Below are positions 1-9,018 of a stretch of 43,358 bases of DNA, piece by piece. The DNA is from CAZEDU01 sp964511185 (GTDB taxonomy: Bacteria; Myxococcota; Myxococcia; Myxococcales; Myxococcaceae): contig CAZEDU010000032.1 in assembly GCA_964511185.1 (NCBI GenBank), positions 1 through 43,358 of the forward strand, in the 5' to 3' direction. The translations under genes were made by a program, and so were the position numbers. How positions within the stretch are numbered: position 1 is the stretch's first letter; every line of letters starts with the position of its first letter. The notes below the pieces were generated by a model that searched no databases, was not told the DNA's origin, and worked only from the letters and a program-made list of their open reading frames with translations.

Positions 1-1
1 G

Positions 2-613
2 AGCAAGGCGAACGTCTGGACCGAGGCCGTCCACCAGGCCGTCCCGCCGCACGCCAACGGCATCGACATGCGCGCGGTCGTCTTCGTGCCGAAGAAAGGC
101 AAGAACACCGAGACGGCCACCATCGCGGTCGCCAACGCGGCGACCGAGACGTTCGATCTGATCAACCCATTTCCCTTGACCGACAAGATCGCCACCGCGC
201 TGGTGCACGCGGCCGAGCGCGGCCTGCGCGTCCGCTACGTCGCCGGCTCGAAGGAAGGCAAGACCAGCCTCATCTCCCGCCGCCACTTCGGCCGGCTGCT
301 CGCCGCAGGCGTTCAGGTCTACGTCTACCAGGGCAAGCTGCACGCCAAGGGGTTCGCGGCCGATCACGTCTTGTTCGAGCTGGGCTCGAGCAACTGGGAC
401 GCGATGTCCTTAAGCCGCAACCGCGAGCTGATGCTGTTCGTCCACGACCCGGCGTTCGCGCGCGACGCGGTCGGGCGCACGTTCGACCAGGACGTCCTCC
501 GCGACGTCGACGGCAACCCGACCGTACGGCTGAGGCGCAACCACAAAGACCCGCTGTCGATGCGCCTGCGGCTTTGGGGCCTGAAGATGGTCTGGCCTAA
601 GTCCCTTCAATAG
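2..613 (+). CDS. Phospholipase D-like (cardiolipin synthase family) protein, C-terminal part
   Basis: The reading frame is open from base 2, so the gene begins left of the window and only the C-terminal half is seen. It carries one HKD motif of the PLD superfamily: HAKGFAAD (His, Lys four residues before the Asp), followed by GSSNWD, the usual Gly-Ser-x-Asn that closes the active site. The preceding stretch, with HAAERGLRVRYV and a GVQVYVYQ strand, matches the second half of bacterial cardiolipin synthases and related phosphatidyltransferases. The other HKD copy should lie upstream. The protein would act on phospholipids at the membrane, but whether it is a synthase or a hydrolase cannot be decided from this fragment. 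The next gene follows after 9 bases on the same strand and may be co-transcribed. Confidence 0.8.
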   Translation, partial: SKANVWTEAVHQAVPPHANGIDMRAVVFVPKKGKNTETATIAVANAATETFDLINPFPLTDKIATALVHAAERGLRVRYVAGSKEGKTSLISRRHFGRLLAAGVQVYVYQGKLHAKGFAADHVLFELGSSNWDAMSLSRNRELMLFVHDPAFARDAVGRTFDQDVLRDVDGNPTVRLRRNHKDPLSMRLRLWGLKMVWPKSLQ

Positions 614-622
614 AGCTCTGTC

Positions 623-1858
623 GTGAAGATCGCCCTCGTCACCGCCTCTCTCCTCGCCGCCGCCGCCGCGCACGCCGCGCCGGCCAGGCTGACCGTGCTG
701 CCCTTCGCGGGACCGCAAGCCGCGCACACGCGGAACCAGGTGGTCGCCGCGCTGTGCCGCACGCTCGACTGCGTGCCCCAGTCGAAGGTCACCGAGCGCG
801 GCGCGGTGAGCTGGCGCAAGGTGCGGACCGAAGCCGTCGAGTACGTGTTGATGGGCGCGGTGGTCCGCGCGCGCGGCGAGAAGGCGCTCGAGCTCAGCCT
901 CTGGTCGGCGCGCGGAGAGCAGGCCTGGAAGGCGCGCGTCCCGGTCGATGCGCGAGGAAACCTCGACTCCGGCGCCCAAGCGCCGCTCGCCGAGCTGCGC
1001 GCCCAGCTCGAGCCATCGCAGTCGCCCGACCCCGGCGTCGGCGGCGCCGGTTTCTCGGACCACGCGCCCAGCGACGCCGAGCTCGAGCAGCGGCGCGACG
1101 CGGAGCGGACGTCCGCCGTGGACATGGGCGACCCGCGCGGGCCCTGGCTGGTGGCGACCGCCGGGCTGGAGATCGCCAGCCGCAGCCTGGCGTTCCTCGA
1201 GCCGCGCACCTCGAACCTGCCCGCACACGGGGTGCGCGCGCTCCTGATGCCGCGCCTGCACGCCGAGCTCTACCCGCTTCGACGGCGCGGCGGCGTGCTG
1301 TCGAGGCTCGGCGTCGAAGCCGATGTCGCGCTCGCGCCGATGCAGACCGTGCGCCGAACCGATGGCGCCCTGCATTTGGCTGGCATGACGCACCTCGAGG
1401 CGACCGGTGTCCTTCCGCTTCGCCCTTGGGAGTCGGTCGGCTTCAGCGTGTCGCCGCTCGTCGGCGTTCGAACGTTCGGCGTCTATGCCGCGCCGATCGA
1501 GCAGCAGCCCATGCTCACCCCGCCGAACGTCACGTACACCGGGCTCAAGCTGGGCGTCGCGCTCGAGCTCAAAGCAGCCGACGAGGTGCTCGGGTTGTTC
1601 CTGCGCGGCAGCTACCTGCCGGTGCTCTCGGGCGGAGAGATGCTGAGCGAGGCCTACTTTCCACAAGGCGGCGCCGGCGGGTTCGAGGCCATCGGCGGCC
1701 TGAGCCTCTCCTTCGCGCAGCGCTGGGCGGCGCGCGCCAGCGTTCGCTACACCGAATACGGCGCCAGCTTTCAGCCACCCGCCACCGCGGCGTACGTGGC
1801 GAGCGGCGCGAGCGACCGCATCACCGGCGTGCTCCTTTCGGTGGAGCGGTCCTTCTAA
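623..1858 (+). CDS. Secreted protein with a probable outer-membrane beta-barrel domain
   Basis: Starts with GTG at 623, giving a classic signal peptide (MKIALVTASLLAAAAAHA) with likely cleavage after AHA. Residues about 20-120 look like a small alpha/beta domain (LTVLPFAGP at its start) of the kind used by proteins that estimate a score or bind an envelope partner. The rest alternates polar and hydrophobic residues in beta-hairpin fashion, and the protein ends in Phe (VERSF), as outer-membrane barrels do. I recognise no named family. It lies 9 bases after the PLD-like gene and converges on the PPC lipoprotein gene. The barrel assignment is inference from the pattern and the C-terminal Phe. 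Confidence 0.75.
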   Translation: MKIALVTASLLAAAAAHAAPARLTVLPFAGPQAAHTRNQVVAALCRTLDCVPQSKVTERGAVSWRKVRTEAVEYVLMGAVVRARGEKALELSLWSARGEQAWKARVPVDARGNLDSGAQAPLAELRAQLEPSQSPDPGVGGAGFSDHAPSDAELEQRRDAERTSAVDMGDPRGPWLVATAGLEIASRSLAFLEPRTSNLPAHGVRALLMPRLHAELYPLRRRGGVLSRLGVEADVALAPMQTVRRTDGALHLAGMTHLEATGVLPLRPWESVGFSVSPLVGVRTFGVYAAPIEQQPMLTPPNVTYTGLKLGVALELKAADEVLGLFLRGSYLPVLSGGEMLSEAYFPQGGAGGFEAIGGLSLSFAQRWAARASVRYTEYGASFQPPATAAYVASGASDRITGVLLSVERSF

Positions 1859-1869
1859 GGAAAACGAAA

Positions 1870-1905
1870 ACGCCTGCGCCGTCCCCTTTGAAGCGGCGCA
1901 GGCGT
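1870..1905 (-). terminator. Rho-independent terminator of the PPC lipoprotein gene
   Basis: A perfect 12-bp inverted repeat (ACGCCTGCGCCG and its complement) spans 1870-1881 and 1894-1905 around a 12-base loop. On the minus strand the stem is followed by TTTCGTTTTCC, so it suits the leftward gene that ends at 1929. Since the stem is symmetrical it may also slow transcription arriving from the plus-strand gene that ends at 1858. Confidence 0.8.
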
Positions 1906-1928
1906 CGTATGGTGCGAGCGAAAATCGG

Positions 1929-3896
1929 TTACTGCGCCCGGCCGACGAGCCGGAAATTCGAGGTGGTGGCGAAGCCGCGCACCATCACGTGCACCGCCGA
2001 CGCGCTGCCCACGGTGACCACGCACTGCTCGGTGCTGCCCGCCTTGTAGGGGCGGCAATCGTAGGCGGTCGTGGTCGCCTCGTTGCCGACGCGCACGTAG
2101 AGGTCCGCGTCGCCGGTGCCGGTCAAGTTGAACACGTAGCGGCCCGCCTCGAGCGCCGGGGTGATGAAGCGCTTCTCCTCGCCCTTGGCGACCACGCCGC
2201 TCTCGTCCATGCCCGCCCAGCCCGCGGGGAGGGTCGTGGCGTTCTCCTTCACCGCCGACAGCTCGAAGGCGCTGTCGCCGTTCGAATACCCGACGACGTT
2301 GATGTGCAGCTGCGCCTGAGTCGTGACCTCGATGACGCACTGCTCGTTCGAGCCCGACTGGTACGGGCGGCAGTCGTACTGGCTCAAGGTCGGAGCCTGG
2401 CCGACGCGCACGTAGAGATCGGCGTCACCGCCCGGCCGCTGCGCGTCGTGCTTGAGCGTGACGATGTAGCGCCCGGCGCTCAGCACCGGCGTGGTGCGGC
2501 GGAACTCCTGGCCCTTGGCCACGATGCCCTTCACGGTGAAGGGGAGCTGGGTGATGCCGGAGCTGCCGCCGTTCTCGGGGACGAAGACGTTGTCCTCTTC
2601 GCCGGTGACCACGACGATCTGCACCGGGTCGATGCGCTTGAAGATCTCTTCGTACGTCGAGGGCGCCTCGGTGCGCATCAGCGCGCGGATCAGCCCGACC
2701 GAGGTCGGCGTGCCCGAGTGGAAGTAAGCCGGCATCGCGTTGGTGATGATGTCGAGGTACTTGGTGCCCGTCGGGTCGTCAGGGTTGACTTTGGCGCGGG
2801 CCTGCGCGAGCGAGCCGTCGACGTACGCGAAGGTGTCGCAGCCGTTCATGAACAGCATCAAGTACTGGCCAGCGACCCAGCGGCCCTTTTGGCTCAAGGC
2901 GCGCACGTTGGCGCCGAGGCCGGCGTGGCCGTTGTAGAGAACCAGATCCGCGCGGGTCGACAGCTCGGCGTACCGGTTGTTGAAGGTCACGCCCGCGGTG
3001 CGCACGTTGTCGACGAGCAGCGCGGTGACCACCACCTTGCGGCCATCGGGCATGACCGCGGTGAACGCCACGTCCGGCATCGTCACGCCCGGGCTCAGCG
3101 GCAGCTCGGCCGGCACGGTGGTCAGGCTCAACGCCGCGAGCGCGCTCTTCACCTGGCGCAGGAAGTCGTTGTACGCGCGGATGCCCGCGTCGGTGTTGTC
3201 GGTCGCGTTGTCTTCGTACTTGCCGAAGATCGCCACCACGTTCAGCGCGTTGTCTTCCCAGAGCTTGTGGTACTCGGGGTACTTGCCGGTGGTGTTCTCG
3301 GTCGACGGCGCGATGCTGGCCTTGAAGCGGACCACGTCGGCCTCGTCGAGCCGGCAGCCCGAGCGGAACGGCCGGTAGTAGTACCAGATGCTGCCAGCGT
3401 CGACGTCGTGCGCGCTGAAGTCGACGCAGGTGTCTTTGTACTTCGCGGTGAACGCCTCGACCGAGCGCATGTCGAGCAGCTTCGGCAGCACGAAGTTGTA
3501 GTCGATGGGCAGGTTCGTCTTCGCGCCCCACGCGACCGGCAGCTTCACGTGGTAGGTCACGCGCGCGCCTTCGGGGTGGTTGCGGTCGATCTGGATGTTG
3601 CTGATCTCGATCTTGTCGAGCCGACCGACCGACTTGTTCCCGTTCAGGTGGCCGATGGTGAAGAGCATCTGCTGGTCGATCAGCGCCCGCACGTTGATCA
3701 CCTTCGCGTCCGCGCGGAGCTCGCCGTCGAACTCGAAGGTGAGCAGCGTGGCGTGCGCGCTCGAGAACGGCTGCGACTCGCTGCCTTCCGCGGCGTCGAC
3801 CTCGAACAGATCCGCCGACTGCGGTCCGCAGGCGAAGACGAACAGCGTGGAGAGGACCAACGAGAGGAACGACTTCTGGGGGGGGTGGGGGCGCAT
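1929..3896 (-). CDS. Lipoprotein with two PPC domains and a possible caspase-fold (clan CD) core
   Basis: A 655-residue exported protein. The N-terminus has a signal peptide ending in VFAC, a lipobox-like site with Cys at about residue 23. Two C-terminal bacterial pre-peptidase (PPC) domains are clear at about 445-545 and 555-650: both carry GDADLYVRVG and DCRPY followed by a Cys in QCV. PPC domains usually hang on secreted peptidases. The core has no annotated look, but NGHAG (His324) and FMNGCDT (Cys353), each at the end of a hydrophobic strand 29 residues apart, resemble the His-Gly and Cys pair of caspase-fold peptidases such as C25. The peptidase idea is inference. ATG at 3896 has GGAG eight bases upstream. 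No partner gene is adjacent on the same strand within 100 bases. Confidence 0.8.
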   Translation of the reverse strand: MRPHPPQKSFLSLVLSTLFVFACGPQSADLFEVDAAEGSESQPFSSAHATLLTFEFDGELRADAKVINVRALIDQQMLFTIGHLNGNKSVGRLDKIEISNIQIDRNHPEGARVTYHVKLPVAWGAKTNLPIDYNFVLPKLLDMRSVEAFTAKYKDTCVDFSAHDVDAGSIWYYYRPFRSGCRLDEADVVRFKASIAPSTENTTGKYPEYHKLWEDNALNVVAIFGKYEDNATDNTDAGIRAYNDFLRQVKSALAALSLTTVPAELPLSPGVTMPDVAFTAVMPDGRKVVVTALLVDNVRTAGVTFNNRYAELSTRADLVLYNGHAGLGANVRALSQKGRWVAGQYLMLFMNGCDTFAYVDGSLAQARAKVNPDDPTGTKYLDIITNAMPAYFHSGTPTSVGLIRALMRTEAPSTYEEIFKRIDPVQIVVVTGEEDNVFVPENGGSSGITQLPFTVKGIVAKGQEFRRTTPVLSAGRYIVTLKHDAQRPGGDADLYVRVGQAPTLSQYDCRPYQSGSNEQCVIEVTTQAQLHINVVGYSNGDSAFELSAVKENATTLPAGWAGMDESGVVAKGEEKRFITPALEAGRYVFNLTGTGDADLYVRVGNEATTTAYDCRPYKAGSTEQCVVTVGSASAVHVMVRGFATTSNFRLVGRAQ

Positions 3897-4002
3897 GGCC
3901 CGCGCTCCATACCCATGTAGGCAAAAGTATGCAAACGTCGGGATAGAGGTGTCGCCTGTGGGTGACGCTCCCGCTACCCATCAACGTCTTTTCAGCAACT
4001 TA

Positions 4003-4782
4003 CTAGGCGCCCGTCACGCGCAGGTGCGTGGTGCTGGTGGTGCGGCGCGCCAGGGCGGGGGACGGAACGGGACCTGGGCCCAGGCTCGGCTTCTTGACGC
4101 TCGGGGCGGTGCGGACGAGCAGCCAGATCCACAGCGAGAGCACGATGAGCCCGGCCAAGGCTTGCGGGACGTGCGGCCGGGCGAGGACGAGATCATACAT
4201 GCCGTGGGTCGCCACCGACGCGGCCAGCCCCAACACCAGCGCGCTCGGCTTCTTCTTCAAGAGCCAGCCGCCGATGCCCAGCCCCCAGGGCGCGGCGAAC
4301 AGCGCGTGCGTGACCGGCGCGACCGCGGCGCGGGCGAGCCCTTCGATGAAGGTGAGCCCTTCGTTGCTCTGGCTCAAGATCATGTTCTCGGCCGCGGCGA
4401 AGCCGATGCCGGCCAGCGTGGCGAGGAAGAGGATGTCCTTGGGGCGCCGCTTGGACGACGCGAGCGCGGCGATCGCGAACACCGGGAGCATCTTCGCCAG
4501 CTCCTCGACCACGCCGATGATCAACGAGGCGCGCGTGCTGCGCGACCAGCTCGACGAGAGATCACTCCACTCGACGCCCACGCCCCAAGCGTCGAGCGCG
4601 TAGAAGAGGCTGAGCGCCACGAGCGCCGACAGAAAACCGCCGACCATCGCGAGCAGCCGGTGCGCGAACGGGGATGGCGCGCGCTGTTTGACGCGGAAGT
4701 AGATGAACCAGACGCCGGCGGTCAGACCGAAGAGCCCCGCGTAGTAGTGCGAGCTCGCCGCAAACACCGTCCCGTGGTCCAT
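4003..4782 (-). CDS. PrsW-family intramembrane metalloprotease
   Basis: A polytopic membrane protein of 259 residues with about eight hydrophobic segments. It has all the family's conserved motifs in the right order: EELAK (Glu93, Glu94, Lys97), GFAAAEN (Glu132, Asn133), THALF with His159, and HGMYD (His193, Asp197). These residues form the presumed metal site of the PrsW/CAAX-protease superfamily. PrsW of Bacillus subtilis makes the first cut of an anti-sigma factor, but the family has many other targets and no sigma/anti-sigma gene lies next to this one. The C-terminal 30 residues are a Pro/Ser/Thr-rich cytoplasmic or periplasmic tail. GGCAGGT lies immediately upstream of the ATG. Confidence 0.9.
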   Translation of the reverse strand: MDHGTVFAASSHYYAGLFGLTAGVWFIYFRVKQRAPSPFAHRLLAMVGGFLSALVALSLFYALDAWGVGVEWSDLSSSWSRSTRASLIIGVVEELAKMLPVFAIAALASSKRRPKDILFLATLAGIGFAAAENMILSQSNEGLTFIEGLARAAVAPVTHALFAAPWGLGIGGWLLKKKPSALVLGLAASVATHGMYDLVLARPHVPQALAGLIVLSLWIWLLVRTAPSVKKPSLGPGPVPSPALARRTTSTTHLRVTGA

Positions 4783-4977
4783 GACCTGCCATCAGCCTTC
4801 TCCCCACTCCCACTTCAATTCTCGCCTCCCATCTTACAGGAGTTTCCAAGCGCCCTACACGCTTCCGCCCTGCCTGGACGAGCCGGGAAAACGGCGCGCC
4901 GTTTCGAGCCTTTGGCCAGACAGAATGTCCTTCGGCGGCACGCGCGAGGAGACGGTCCGGGCCCGCGCTCGCGCATG

Positions 4978-5010
4978 AAAAAAGCCGGAGCAGCGCGATG
5001 CCGCTCCGGC
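4978..5010 (-). terminator. Rho-independent terminator of the Ig-like lipoprotein gene
   Basis: GCCGGAGC (4984-4991) and GCTCCGGC (5003-5010) form an 8-bp GC-rich stem. On the minus strand it is followed at once by six T residues (4983-4978). It sits 39 bases after the stop codon at 5050. The remaining bases back to the PrsW start (4783-4977) show nothing I can name. Confidence 0.9.
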
Positions 5011-5049
5011 CCTTGACTTTCAGCGCGCCCCTTCAGGCGCGTCGACGAC

Positions 5050-7425
5050 TTACTCGACCAGGAACAAGGACTGCGCGCCCGAGACGTTGCCGTCGTTGTC
5101 CGAGGCGAACACGGTCCAGTTGGCCAGGCGGCCGCCGGTCAGCTGCGGCTTGGTCGCGCGGCCATCCGAGTTGTAGACGAGCGAGGTCACGGTCGGCGCG
5201 ATGCCGCCGATCTGCCAACGCACGTTCGCCTGATCCTGCACGTCGAGCGACTGGAGCGCGGTGGCGGCCAGCGGGGTCGCCCAGCTCCAGTTGAACGTCG
5301 GCACCTTCGCGCCGGCGGCGATGGGACCGACGATGCTGGCCGACGGCATCGGCGCAGGCAGCGAGAGGTTCAACGTCGCCGTGGTGTTGTCGCTGTAGGT
5401 GACCTCGAGCACGTAGGTCGCGCCCGCGGTCGGAACCGCGCTGCCCAACGAGACGTCGGCCAGGAAGTAGCCGCTGTTGCTGCCCAGGTCGTACGGACCG
5501 GTGACGTTCGGGCCGCTGATCAGCGCGACCTTCGCCGGCAGCCGGGTGCCGCTCGCGACCTCGATGGTCAGCCAGGTGTTCTTGTTGTTGTCCGCGAGGT
5601 ACTTGAACTGCGTGGTGACCGCGCGCGCGGTCGCCGAGCCCGAGGTGTAGAGCTTCAGCGCCGGAGCGGTCGTGGTGGCGCCCGCAACGGTGACGCTGCT
5701 GTTCGCCACGTTGAGGTTCAGCGTGCTCGGATCCGTAGCGCCGAAGATGCCGTCGTTGCCGTTGTCCATGATCGCGTACAGGCTGTAGCTGCCGTTCGGC
5801 AGGCCGGTCAGCGTGTAGCTCGCGGGGCTGGTCGGCGACGCCACGCGGGTCACGTACAGACCCGTCTGGCTCGCGGCCAGGACGTACAACGAGCCCGCCG
5901 CGGCTCCGGCGAACTGCACCGTGCCGGTGAGCGAGTTACCCGCCAGCGCGCCGATGGTGATCGGGCCGACGCCGGTCGACGGCGCGGTCTCGGTGCCGCT
6001 GCGAATCGCCGCGACCGAGAAGTACAGGCTCGCGCCGTTGGTCAGGCCGGTGATGCCCGCGAACGGGAAGCCGGTCGCGGTGATGAGCTTCGAGCCCTGG
6101 TTGTTCGACGGACCCGGGTTCGCGGTGGTGCTCCAGTAGACGCGGTACGCGTCGGCGAGCTCCAGGTCGTAGTCCTGATCGGTCGGCGGCGCCCAGTAGA
6201 GGCCGACGCCACCGCTGAACGGCATCGCCATCAGGCCGGTCGGCGGCGTGGGCGCGACCACGGGATCTTCCACCATCGACAGCGCGACGTTCGCCACGGC
6301 GTTGCCCGCGAAGGGCACCTGCACCGGGTTCACGAACGGATCGAAGAACTTGAGCGTGGCGTGGCCGACGGTGTCCATCCACGCGCTCACCTGGTAGTTG
6401 CCCGGCTCGCGGATGCCGCGGATGGTGAACGGGCCCGGCGCCGCGATGCTGGTGCCGTAGACGACCTGGTTCTGACCCCGGGTGGCGGTGATGTAGATGC
6501 GGCCGGTCTTGGTGCCCGCGTAGGTCACGGTGCCCGAGATGGTGGTCGGAGCGTACGAGACGTTGAGGGTCGCGTTCGCGCTCTTCGACGCGTCGGCAAC
6601 CGAGGTCGCCTTGACGCGGAAGGTGCCGCCCGTGGCCGGCGCCGTGTAGAGGCCGTTCTGATCAACGGTGCCGCCGTTCGCTTCGATGACGCTCCAGGTG
6701 ACGGCGGTGTTGGGGGTGCCGACGACCATCGCGGTCAGCTGACGGGTCTCACCCGCGCCGATCGACGAGCTGCCGGGGAGCACGAACACCTGCACGCTCG
6801 AGGGAGGCGCGGTGACGGTGACCTGCGCGGTCGCGCTCTTGGTCGGGTCGGCGACGCTGATCGCCTTCACCTCGACGCTGCCCACCGAGGCCGGCGCGGT
6901 GAACAGACCCGACGCGTTGATGGTGCCGCCGGTGGCTTCCCAGGTCACGTCGGTGTTGGTGGTGCCGGTGACGGTCGCCGAGAACTGCCGGGTCGCACCC
7001 GCGATGACGCTGGCCGTGGTCGGCGAGAGGGTGATGCTGACCGTGCCGTTGTTATTGTTATTGTTATTATTGTTGTTGTTATTGTTGTTATTGTTTGTGT
7101 TGGCCGGCGTGACCGTGATGGTCGCGATCGCGGTCTTGGTGGTGTCGGCGTTCGCCGTCGCCACGATGTGGTAGGTGCCCGCGGCGGCCGGCGCCGTGTA
7201 CACGCCTTCGGCGGTGATCGCGCCAGCGTTCGCTTCCTGAATGCTCCAGGTCACGCTGGTGTTGGAGGCACCCTTCACCTCCGCGGTGAACTGCAGATTC
7301 TTCTTCGCTTCGACGTTCGCGGTCGTCGGAGTAATGCTGATGGTGACCTGCTGACCAGGGCACCCCATCAACAACGCGGCCAGCGCCAGCGATGCGGCCA
7401 CCGTGAGGGACGTGCTTCGAGACAT
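5050..7425 (-). CDS. Large surface lipoprotein with Ig-like (BIG2-type) repeats and an FN3 domain
   Basis: I place the start at the ATG at 7425, not at an in-frame ATG 138 bases further upstream, because AAGGAG lies five to six bases before it and it opens directly on a lipoprotein signal peptide (MSRSTSLTVAASLALAALLMGC, Cys22). The 791-residue product has three BIG2-like Ig domains in the first 290 residues, each with a Val-Thr-Trp core (VTWSIQEA, VTWEATGG, VTWSVIEA) and a GxYTAP/GLFTAP strand. The first two are split by a 16-Asn linker. Next come a carboxypeptidase-like ISGTVTYAG domain, an FN3-like domain (PPTGLMAMP to AAIRSG), and more beta-sandwich repeats. The likely role is adhesion or display on the outer membrane. 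No catalytic motif is visible. A strong terminator follows it. Confidence 0.85.
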   Translation of the reverse strand: MSRSTSLTVAASLALAALLMGCPGQQVTISITPTTANVEAKKNLQFTAEVKGASNTSVTWSIQEANAGAITAEGVYTAPAAAGTYHIVATANADTTKTAIATITVTPANTNNNNNNNNNNNNNNNNGTVSITLSPTTASVIAGATRQFSATVTGTTNTDVTWEATGGTINASGLFTAPASVGSVEVKAISVADPTKSATAQVTVTAPPSSVQVFVLPGSSSIGAGETRQLTAMVVGTPNTAVTWSVIEANGGTVDQNGLYTAPATGGTFRVKATSVADASKSANATLNVSYAPTTISGTVTYAGTKTGRIYITATRGQNQVVYGTSIAAPGPFTIRGIREPGNYQVSAWMDTVGHATLKFFDPFVNPVQVPFAGNAVANVALSMVEDPVVAPTPPTGLMAMPFSGGVGLYWAPPTDQDYDLELADAYRVYWSTTANPGPSNNQGSKLITATGFPFAGITGLTNGASLYFSVAAIRSGTETAPSTGVGPITIGALAGNSLTGTVQFAGAAAGSLYVLAASQTGLYVTRVASPTSPASYTLTGLPNGSYSLYAIMDNGNDGIFGATDPSTLNLNVANSSVTVAGATTTAPALKLYTSGSATARAVTTQFKYLADNNKNTWLTIEVASGTRLPAKVALISGPNVTGPYDLGSNSGYFLADVSLGSAVPTAGATYVLEVTYSDNTTATLNLSLPAPMPSASIVGPIAAGAKVPTFNWSWATPLAATALQSLDVQDQANVRWQIGGIAPTVTSLVYNSDGRATKPQLTGGRLANWTVFASDNDGNVSGAQSLFLVE
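7048..7095 (-). repeat. Trinucleotide tract encoding 16 consecutive Asn
   Basis: Sixteen AAC/AAT codons in a row (read on the minus strand) link the first and second Ig-like domains; an Asn-Thr pair follows on the N-terminal side. The codons are mixed rather than uniform. Since the unit is three bases, slippage would change linker length without breaking the frame. The tract is conspicuously AT-rich within a very GC-rich gene. Confidence 0.95.
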
Positions 7426-7647
7426 GTGCTCTCCTTGAGAAACTGCTTTCACGAAAACGGCAAACGGCGCCAAATCGGCCCGCGGCCTCCTTACACCGAC
7501 ATCGACCCAGACTTCACGACCCCCCGGGAACTTTTTCGAAGCGGCCGGGAAAAACGCGGCCAAGCCTTTGGAATTGTTCGAGCGAATGGCCGAGTCATGG
7601 CAGACCGCAGCGGGGTTATCGCCCGCAGTCGCCGGAGGGTTGCCTGA

Positions 7648-9018
7648 TCACGGCCAGAGCGGCGTGGACGCGTTCGCCTCGGTGAGCGCGCCGCAATCTT
7701 TCTCGATCGCGAAGACCGGCTCGACCTTGCCTTGGCGCACCCACTTCCCGCGCGGGTGGGCGTACCGCAATCGAAAAGGCCCTTGGTCGTCCGCGACCGC
7801 GTAGGCGCGCACGGACTCCAGCACCGCGCCGCGCCCGACCGGAATCGCCACCCTCACCTGCCCGGAGCGATCCATTCGGCCGGTGAGCCCCAGGCTCCCC
7901 TCCGAGCGAAACACGCCGGCCTGCGTCTTCGCCTCCAACCCCCACAGCCGCCGCTTCCAGATGAGCGGCTCGGCCGTCACGGCCACGTCGACGTAGAGGT
8001 AGCAGTCGATGGCCCACGGCTGGTCGGGGTTCGTGCAGGTCGGATCGATCTTCCCCTCGCGCAGCCCTTCGGCCTCCCACAGCTGGTAGATCCACGGCTC
8101 GGCGTCGAGCCACCCTTCGGGAGGAGCGCGCTCGTCGAAGGCGCGCACCGACGGCTGAAAGCGAAACGCGCTCGGCGCGGAGTCGTCGGAGAACAGCCCG
8201 TTGATCGTCGCGACCCGAAGAATGGGGTGCGTGCCCTCGAAGCTGCCGCGGAACGGGTGCACGCGGTGCGAAGCGCCCTGGTAGCGGATGGCGCTCGCCG
8301 CGCCCGAGTCGTCGAGGTCCACCTCGAGGGTCCACTCGATGTCGACCAAGCGCCCCGACTGCAGCATCAGGTGCAGCGGGTTCTTGCCCGAGCCGCCGTC
8401 CTCGTTCGTGTAGATGACGAAGTACTTGAGCTGCCTGGGCGAGGTGCGGACCGCGTAGGTGAGCACGGGCAGGTCGTTGGTGCTCGAGTCCTCACGGCCC
8501 AAGAAGATCGGCGCGTGGCGCGCGAGCAGCGGCTCGGGGTGTGGACGAAGCGTCAGCGCGTGGAGCTCGACGCGCGCGTTCCGGGCGCGGCTCGAGGCGG
8601 CGTCCCAGCGCAGCGCGACGACGTGCGGACCGGCGGAGAGCGCGCCCAGCTGGACGGCTTGCCGCACGGGCGTGTCTCCCATCGCCCAGACGGTGTGGCG
8701 AACGGGCACCCCGTCGAGCTCGATCGCGAGCGTCACCGACTCGGCTCCGGCGTCGCCCCAGAACGCGCCGGGAGAGCGCGCCTCGAGGACGAGCTCGGCT
8801 TCACCCGGGCTCGCCAGGGACAAGGTCGTCTGGTGGGAGCCGCCGGCGCGCAGGGCGATGGGCTCGACCCCGCGCGTGGGGCTGGGCTTCGAGGCGACGC
8901 AAGCGGTGATGGTGAATGCGAGCAGGAGGGCGCGCCGCGGGCCTCGCCACCACCGTTCGTCAGAAGCCGTACTTGAAGCCGGCGAGGAGGGTGCGGGGCG
9001 CATTGGGGCGCGCACCAT
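7648..9018 (-). CDS. Lipoprotein of unknown function, coupled to the TonB-dependent receptor gene
   Basis: A 456-residue product I do not recognise. The N-terminus holds a hydrophobic run ALLLAFTITAC, a lipobox-like site with Cys at about residue 40. The start is uncertain: ATG-type starts at 9018 or 9003 both lie inside the end of the receptor gene (overlap 59 or 44 bases), and no later start precedes the signal segment. Much of the protein reads as beta-sandwich (VTLAIELDGVPV, HVVALRWD), with a central region containing YFVIYTNEDGG and CTNPDQPWAIDCYLYVDV. The Cys pair there might form a disulfide. Tight coupling to the receptor suggests a surface lipoprotein partner that helps bind its ligand, by analogy with SusD- or HmuY-like partners. 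That role is inference. No promoter or terminator is evident in 7426-7647 downstream. Confidence 0.75.
   Translation of the reverse strand: MVRAPMRPAPSSPASSTASDERWWRGPRRALLLAFTITACVASKPSPTRGVEPIALRAGGSHQTTLSLASPGEAELVLEARSPGAFWGDAGAESVTLAIELDGVPVRHTVWAMGDTPVRQAVQLGALSAGPHVVALRWDAASSRARNARVELHALTLRPHPEPLLARHAPIFLGREDSSTNDLPVLTYAVRTSPRQLKYFVIYTNEDGGSGKNPLHLMLQSGRLVDIEWTLEVDLDDSGAASAIRYQGASHRVHPFRGSFEGTHPILRVATINGLFSDDSAPSAFRFQPSVRAFDERAPPEGWLDAEPWIYQLWEAEGLREGKIDPTCTNPDQPWAIDCYLYVDVAVTAEPLIWKRRLWGLEAKTQAGVFRSEGSLGLTGRMDRSGQVRVAIPVGRGAVLESVRAYAVADDQGPFRLRYAHPRGKWVRQGKVEPVFAIEKDCGALTEANASTPLWP

Noticed and set aside
7048..7095. Trinucleotide tract considered as an on/off phase-variation switch
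   Set aside because: The unit is three bases and within the frame, so slippage cannot switch the gene off.
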